Notes under the pieces: model-generated
What the model saw: only the letters and a program-made list of their open reading frames with translations
What the model was told of the DNA's origin: nothing
The model's database searches: none
Shown here: positions 61,800-64,000 of the stretch, piece after piece
Position numbering within the stretch: the first letter of the stretch is position 1
How the letters are laid out: every line of letters starts with the position of its first letter
Origin: Chelatococcus sp.
Lineage (GTDB): Bacteria > Pseudomonadota > Alphaproteobacteria > Rhizobiales > Beijerinckiaceae
Direction: 5' to 3'
Assembly: GCA_003248805.1 (NCBI GenBank)
Contig: QFQY01000014.1
Location: forward strand, 62,001 to 126,000
Length of the DNA stretch: 64,000 bases
Made by a program: the position numbers and the translations under genes

Positions 61800-62708
61800 A
61801 TGTCGGCCCCGACCGTCTCCCTCACCACACCCGCTCCGCCGGCGCTGGCCATGTTCGCCGCCCTCGTCGCCGGGGCGACCTGCATCGGCTTCTCGGGCGT
61901 GTTCGTGCGCCTCGCCGATGTCGGGCCCGCGGCGGCCGGGTTCTGGCGGATGCTCTTCGCCCTGCCCGTTCTCGCGGCCTGGACCCTGGCCGAGCGACGC
62001 GGTGCGGGCGCAGGCAGGCCGCCGCGCGGGCGCGCCGTGACGGCCATCGGGCTGGCCGGCCTCGCCTTCGGGGTCGATGTCGTGCTCTATAACGCCTCGC
62101 TCGGCTTCACGACCATCGCCAATGCCTCGCTGCTCGGCAATCTCTCGCCCGTGGTCGTGGTGCTGGGCGGCTGGCTTGTGCTCGACGAACGGCCGAGCCG
62201 GCGCGTGCTCGGCGCGCTGCTGCTGGCCATCGCCGGCGCGGTGCTGCTGGTCGCGCCCAAGCTCGCGGCTGCCGGCTCGGCACCGGGCTCGCTCTTCGGC
62301 GACAGCCTCGCGGTCGGCGCGGCCGTGGCCTATGCCGGCTACATCCTCGCCGTGCGGCGCGCCCGGGACGTCGCCGATGCCGGGCGGATCAGCCTCATCT
62401 CCAGCGCGGTCTGCGCCGTGTTCTGCCTCGCGGCGGCGCTGGCGCTGGGCGAGACCGTGATCCCGGCGAGCGCGCAGGGCTGGTTCGCCGTCATCGCGCT
62501 CGGGCTCGTCTCGCATGCGCTGGGGCAGGGGCTGATCACGCTCTCGCTCGGCAGCTACGGCGCCGGCGCGGCCTCGCTGGTGATGGTCTGGCCGTCGCTG
62601 GTCAGCGTGCTCGCCGCCTGGGCCGCCTTCGGCGAGCAGCCCTCGCCCGCGCAGGCTTTCGGCGGCCTCGCGATCCTGGCGGCGGTGCTGCTGGTCCGGC
62701 GCGGCTGA
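61800..62708 (+). CDS. EamA-family (DMT superfamily) transporter
   Basis: Membrane protein of 302 residues with ten predicted helices in two EamA repeats (about 20-150 and 170-300). Such proteins export amino acids, drugs or metabolites. ATG at 61800 has AGGA eight bases upstream; TTG at 61782 in frame is less likely. The divergent LysR gene is its likely regulator. Confidence 0.92.
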   Translation: MSAPTVSLTTPAPPALAMFAALVAGATCIGFSGVFVRLADVGPAAAGFWRMLFALPVLAAWTLAERRGAGAGRPPRGRAVTAIGLAGLAFGVDVVLYNASLGFTTIANASLLGNLSPVVVVLGGWLVLDERPSRRVLGALLLAIAGAVLLVAPKLAAAGSAPGSLFGDSLAVGAAVAYAGYILAVRRARDVADAGRISLISSAVCAVFCLAAALALGETVIPASAQGWFAVIALGLVSHALGQGLITLSLGSYGAGAASLVMVWPSLVSVLAAWAAFGEQPSPAQAFGGLAILAAVLLVRRG

Positions 62709-62824
62709 GAGCGACGGGAACGGCTGGGCAGGATGCCCCAAGCCGCCGGGGGCGGGCACAAGATCGGAGCTTATCCCCGTCGGTTGTGGCACGGGGAGAA
62801 TGAGCGGGACCTCAGGAACCCGCC

Positions 62825-63985
62825 ATGCCCGATCTGTCCCGCCGCGCCACACTCCGAACCGCCGAAACCCGCGTCCTGCGCTTGCGCCTGCTTCGTCTCA
62901 GGGACGAAGTCGCGCTGATCCGGCGTGATCGGCTCTTAAGGAAATACAATCCGGACCAGCCGCGCGTGCCCGCCGGCAATTCCGGGGGAGGACGCTGGAC
63001 GAGCGGGTCCGGAGGCGGCGGCAGCTCGGGAGTGAGCGATCCGACGCTCCCCGGCTTCGGCGGCGAAGGTGCGGAGCCCGGTCTCGACATGGACGGCTCC
63101 GAATGGGCCTCGCTCGGCGAGGGCTTGAGCGAGGACGGCGCCGTCTTCGAGCAGGCCGTCGTCAACAGCGACGGAGCGACGATCCACTCCGAATACGCTG
63201 CTTCGCGCGCAGCCGACTTCGACGAACGCCAGACCGTGACGCCGACGAGCGGCGAGCGGATTTCGTTCGAAACGACCGATCACGTCCAGACCATCGCCTT
63301 CGACGGCCCCGACGGGGGCGTCGTCAGCCGCACGCTCTGGACGCCCGGCGGCCCCGAACCGGATGCGACGATCCAGCCTGCCTTCGCGCCGATGGTCGTG
63401 GCTCCGGCGGTCATTGCCGGCGGGCTTCTGCTCTACGATTGGTATTCGCGGCAGGAGGGCATCGGCGGCCTGCAGGCCGTGATGGGCTTCAATGCGCGCG
63501 AGTACAGCGTCACGCCGCTCGAAGCGGGCAAGCTCGATCTCAGCTATGTCGGCCGGCTGAGCGAAGAGCAGGCCGAACTCGCCTGCCGGCGCCTGCCAGA
63601 GGTGCGGAGCCTCACGGATCGGGCGGCGGAGGCGGCGGGCGCGCCCGAGCTGTATCCATCGCGTGCGGTGTATGGCACGGCGGTCCATACGCGCTTCAAA
63701 CGCTTCGTCGACGAACTGAAACAGCTCAATTTTGTGGCTGAGCGCTCTTTCCTTAAAGAGGCTGCAGACCCGACGTCACGTCGCGATATCGCCTACGGGC
63801 ACCCCAGTTCCATCCGCACTGATGCCTATGAGTATCGCGACGATGGGACGCTTTGCGTCTATGATCTCAAGACGGGGCGAGCCGGATTAGGCGACAGGAG
63901 AGCGGAGATCTTGGCGAACGCGGCGAAACATGGCTTTGATTTCGTCAGGCGGATCATCGTCATGGACATCAGGCCGCGATCTTGA
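62825..63985 (+). CDS. Modular protein with PD-(D/E)XK-like C-terminal domain, polymorphic-toxin-like
   Basis: Protein of 386 residues. N-terminus: a basic helical segment, then YNPDQPRVPAGNSGGGRWTSG (about 41-61), a motif seen in phage-head or effector-type proteins, followed by a Gly/Ser linker. Middle: a region with one hydrophobic stretch (AFAPMVVAPAVIAGGLLLYDWYSR, about 184-207). C-terminus (about 285-386): conserved GTAVHTRFKRFVDEL and IRTDAYEYRDDGTLCVYDLKTG, which resembles the D...ExK/D...D-LKT pattern of PD-(D/E)XK nucleases. The last third is visibly less GC-rich than the rest. An immunity gene would be expected just beyond the window's right edge. Confidence 0.6.
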   Translation: MPDLSRRATLRTAETRVLRLRLLRLRDEVALIRRDRLLRKYNPDQPRVPAGNSGGGRWTSGSGGGGSSGVSDPTLPGFGGEGAEPGLDMDGSEWASLGEGLSEDGAVFEQAVVNSDGATIHSEYAASRAADFDERQTVTPTSGERISFETTDHVQTIAFDGPDGGVVSRTLWTPGGPEPDATIQPAFAPMVVAPAVIAGGLLLYDWYSRQEGIGGLQAVMGFNAREYSVTPLEAGKLDLSYVGRLSEEQAELACRRLPEVRSLTDRAAEAAGAPELYPSRAVYGTAVHTRFKRFVDELKQLNFVAERSFLKEAADPTSRRDIAYGHPSSIRTDAYEYRDDGTLCVYDLKTGRAGLGDRRAEILANAAKHGFDFVRRIIVMDIRPRS

Positions 63986-64000
63986 CGACCAAGAAGCAGA

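Overview
The window is high-GC DNA from an alphaproteobacterium, most likely of the order Hyphomicrobiales (Rhizobiales). The signs are the aroA-cmk and trpA-accD-folC gene orders, an AccD with a degenerate zinc ribbon, a FYDLN-acid (TIGR02300) protein beside a tRNA-Ala, long rhizobial-type palindromic repeats and many ABC uptake operons. The gene content resembles Bosea or Methylobacterium relatives, but genus is inference.

Layout. 1-4.2 kb: the tail of a sarcosine/N-methyltryptophan oxidase-like gene, a divergent pair (cysteine synthase-like enzyme, PatB/MalY-type C-S lyase), and a divergent isochorismatase-family hydrolase with a GlxA-type regulator. 4.2-5.0 kb: gene-poor, with decayed integrase and transposase fragments. 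5.0-11.2 kb: a Zur-box-like palindrome and a clear cobalamin riboswitch lead an operon of a SAM methyltransferase and a nickel/peptide-type ABC importer whose two ATPases are fused. 11.2-16.9 kb: a GDP-mannose 3,5-epimerase-like gene, small hypotheticals, tRNA-Ala(GGC), the FYDLN protein, aroA, cmk and a DUF1194 protein.

16.9-23.4 kb: a complete type I secretion locus (HlyD adaptor, ABC transporter, a repeat protein and a Q/G/N-rich protein). 23.9-25.9 kb: a transposase-derived zinc-ribbon protein and two hypotheticals, one with an HEPN-like motif. 25.9-35.4 kb: a LysR regulator divergent from a long operon made of a polyamine/opine-type ABC importer, two DadA-like flavoenzymes, an HcnA/HcnB-like ferredoxin and flavoprotein pair, and RidA. 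It looks like uptake and oxidative deamination of an unidentified amine or opine.

35.4-43.2 kb: housekeeping genes (hrpB, an unusual hemC, trpA, accD, folC, an aldo/keto reductase). 43.2-48.1 kb: TauE/SafE permease, L,D-transpeptidase, a lipoprotein, a universal stress protein and an APH-like/P-loop kinase fusion. 48.2-56.5 kb: a GntR-led catabolic operon (FGGY kinase, BtpA-family protein, SDR, ribose-type ABC importer, nucleoside hydrolase, hypothetical) that probably imports and breaks down a nucleoside or a related sugar. 56.5-62.7 kb: a D-threonine-aldolase-like enzyme, an ABC exporter, obg, and a LysR/EamA pair. 62.8-64.0 kb: a modular protein with a PD-(D/E)XK-like C-terminus, resembling a polymorphic toxin.

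The best candidates for undescribed biology are the riboswitch/Zur-box methyltransferase-importer operon, the type I secretion locus with its repeat proteins, the nucleoside-hydrolase/BtpA/FGGY operon, and the toxin-like gene at the right edge.
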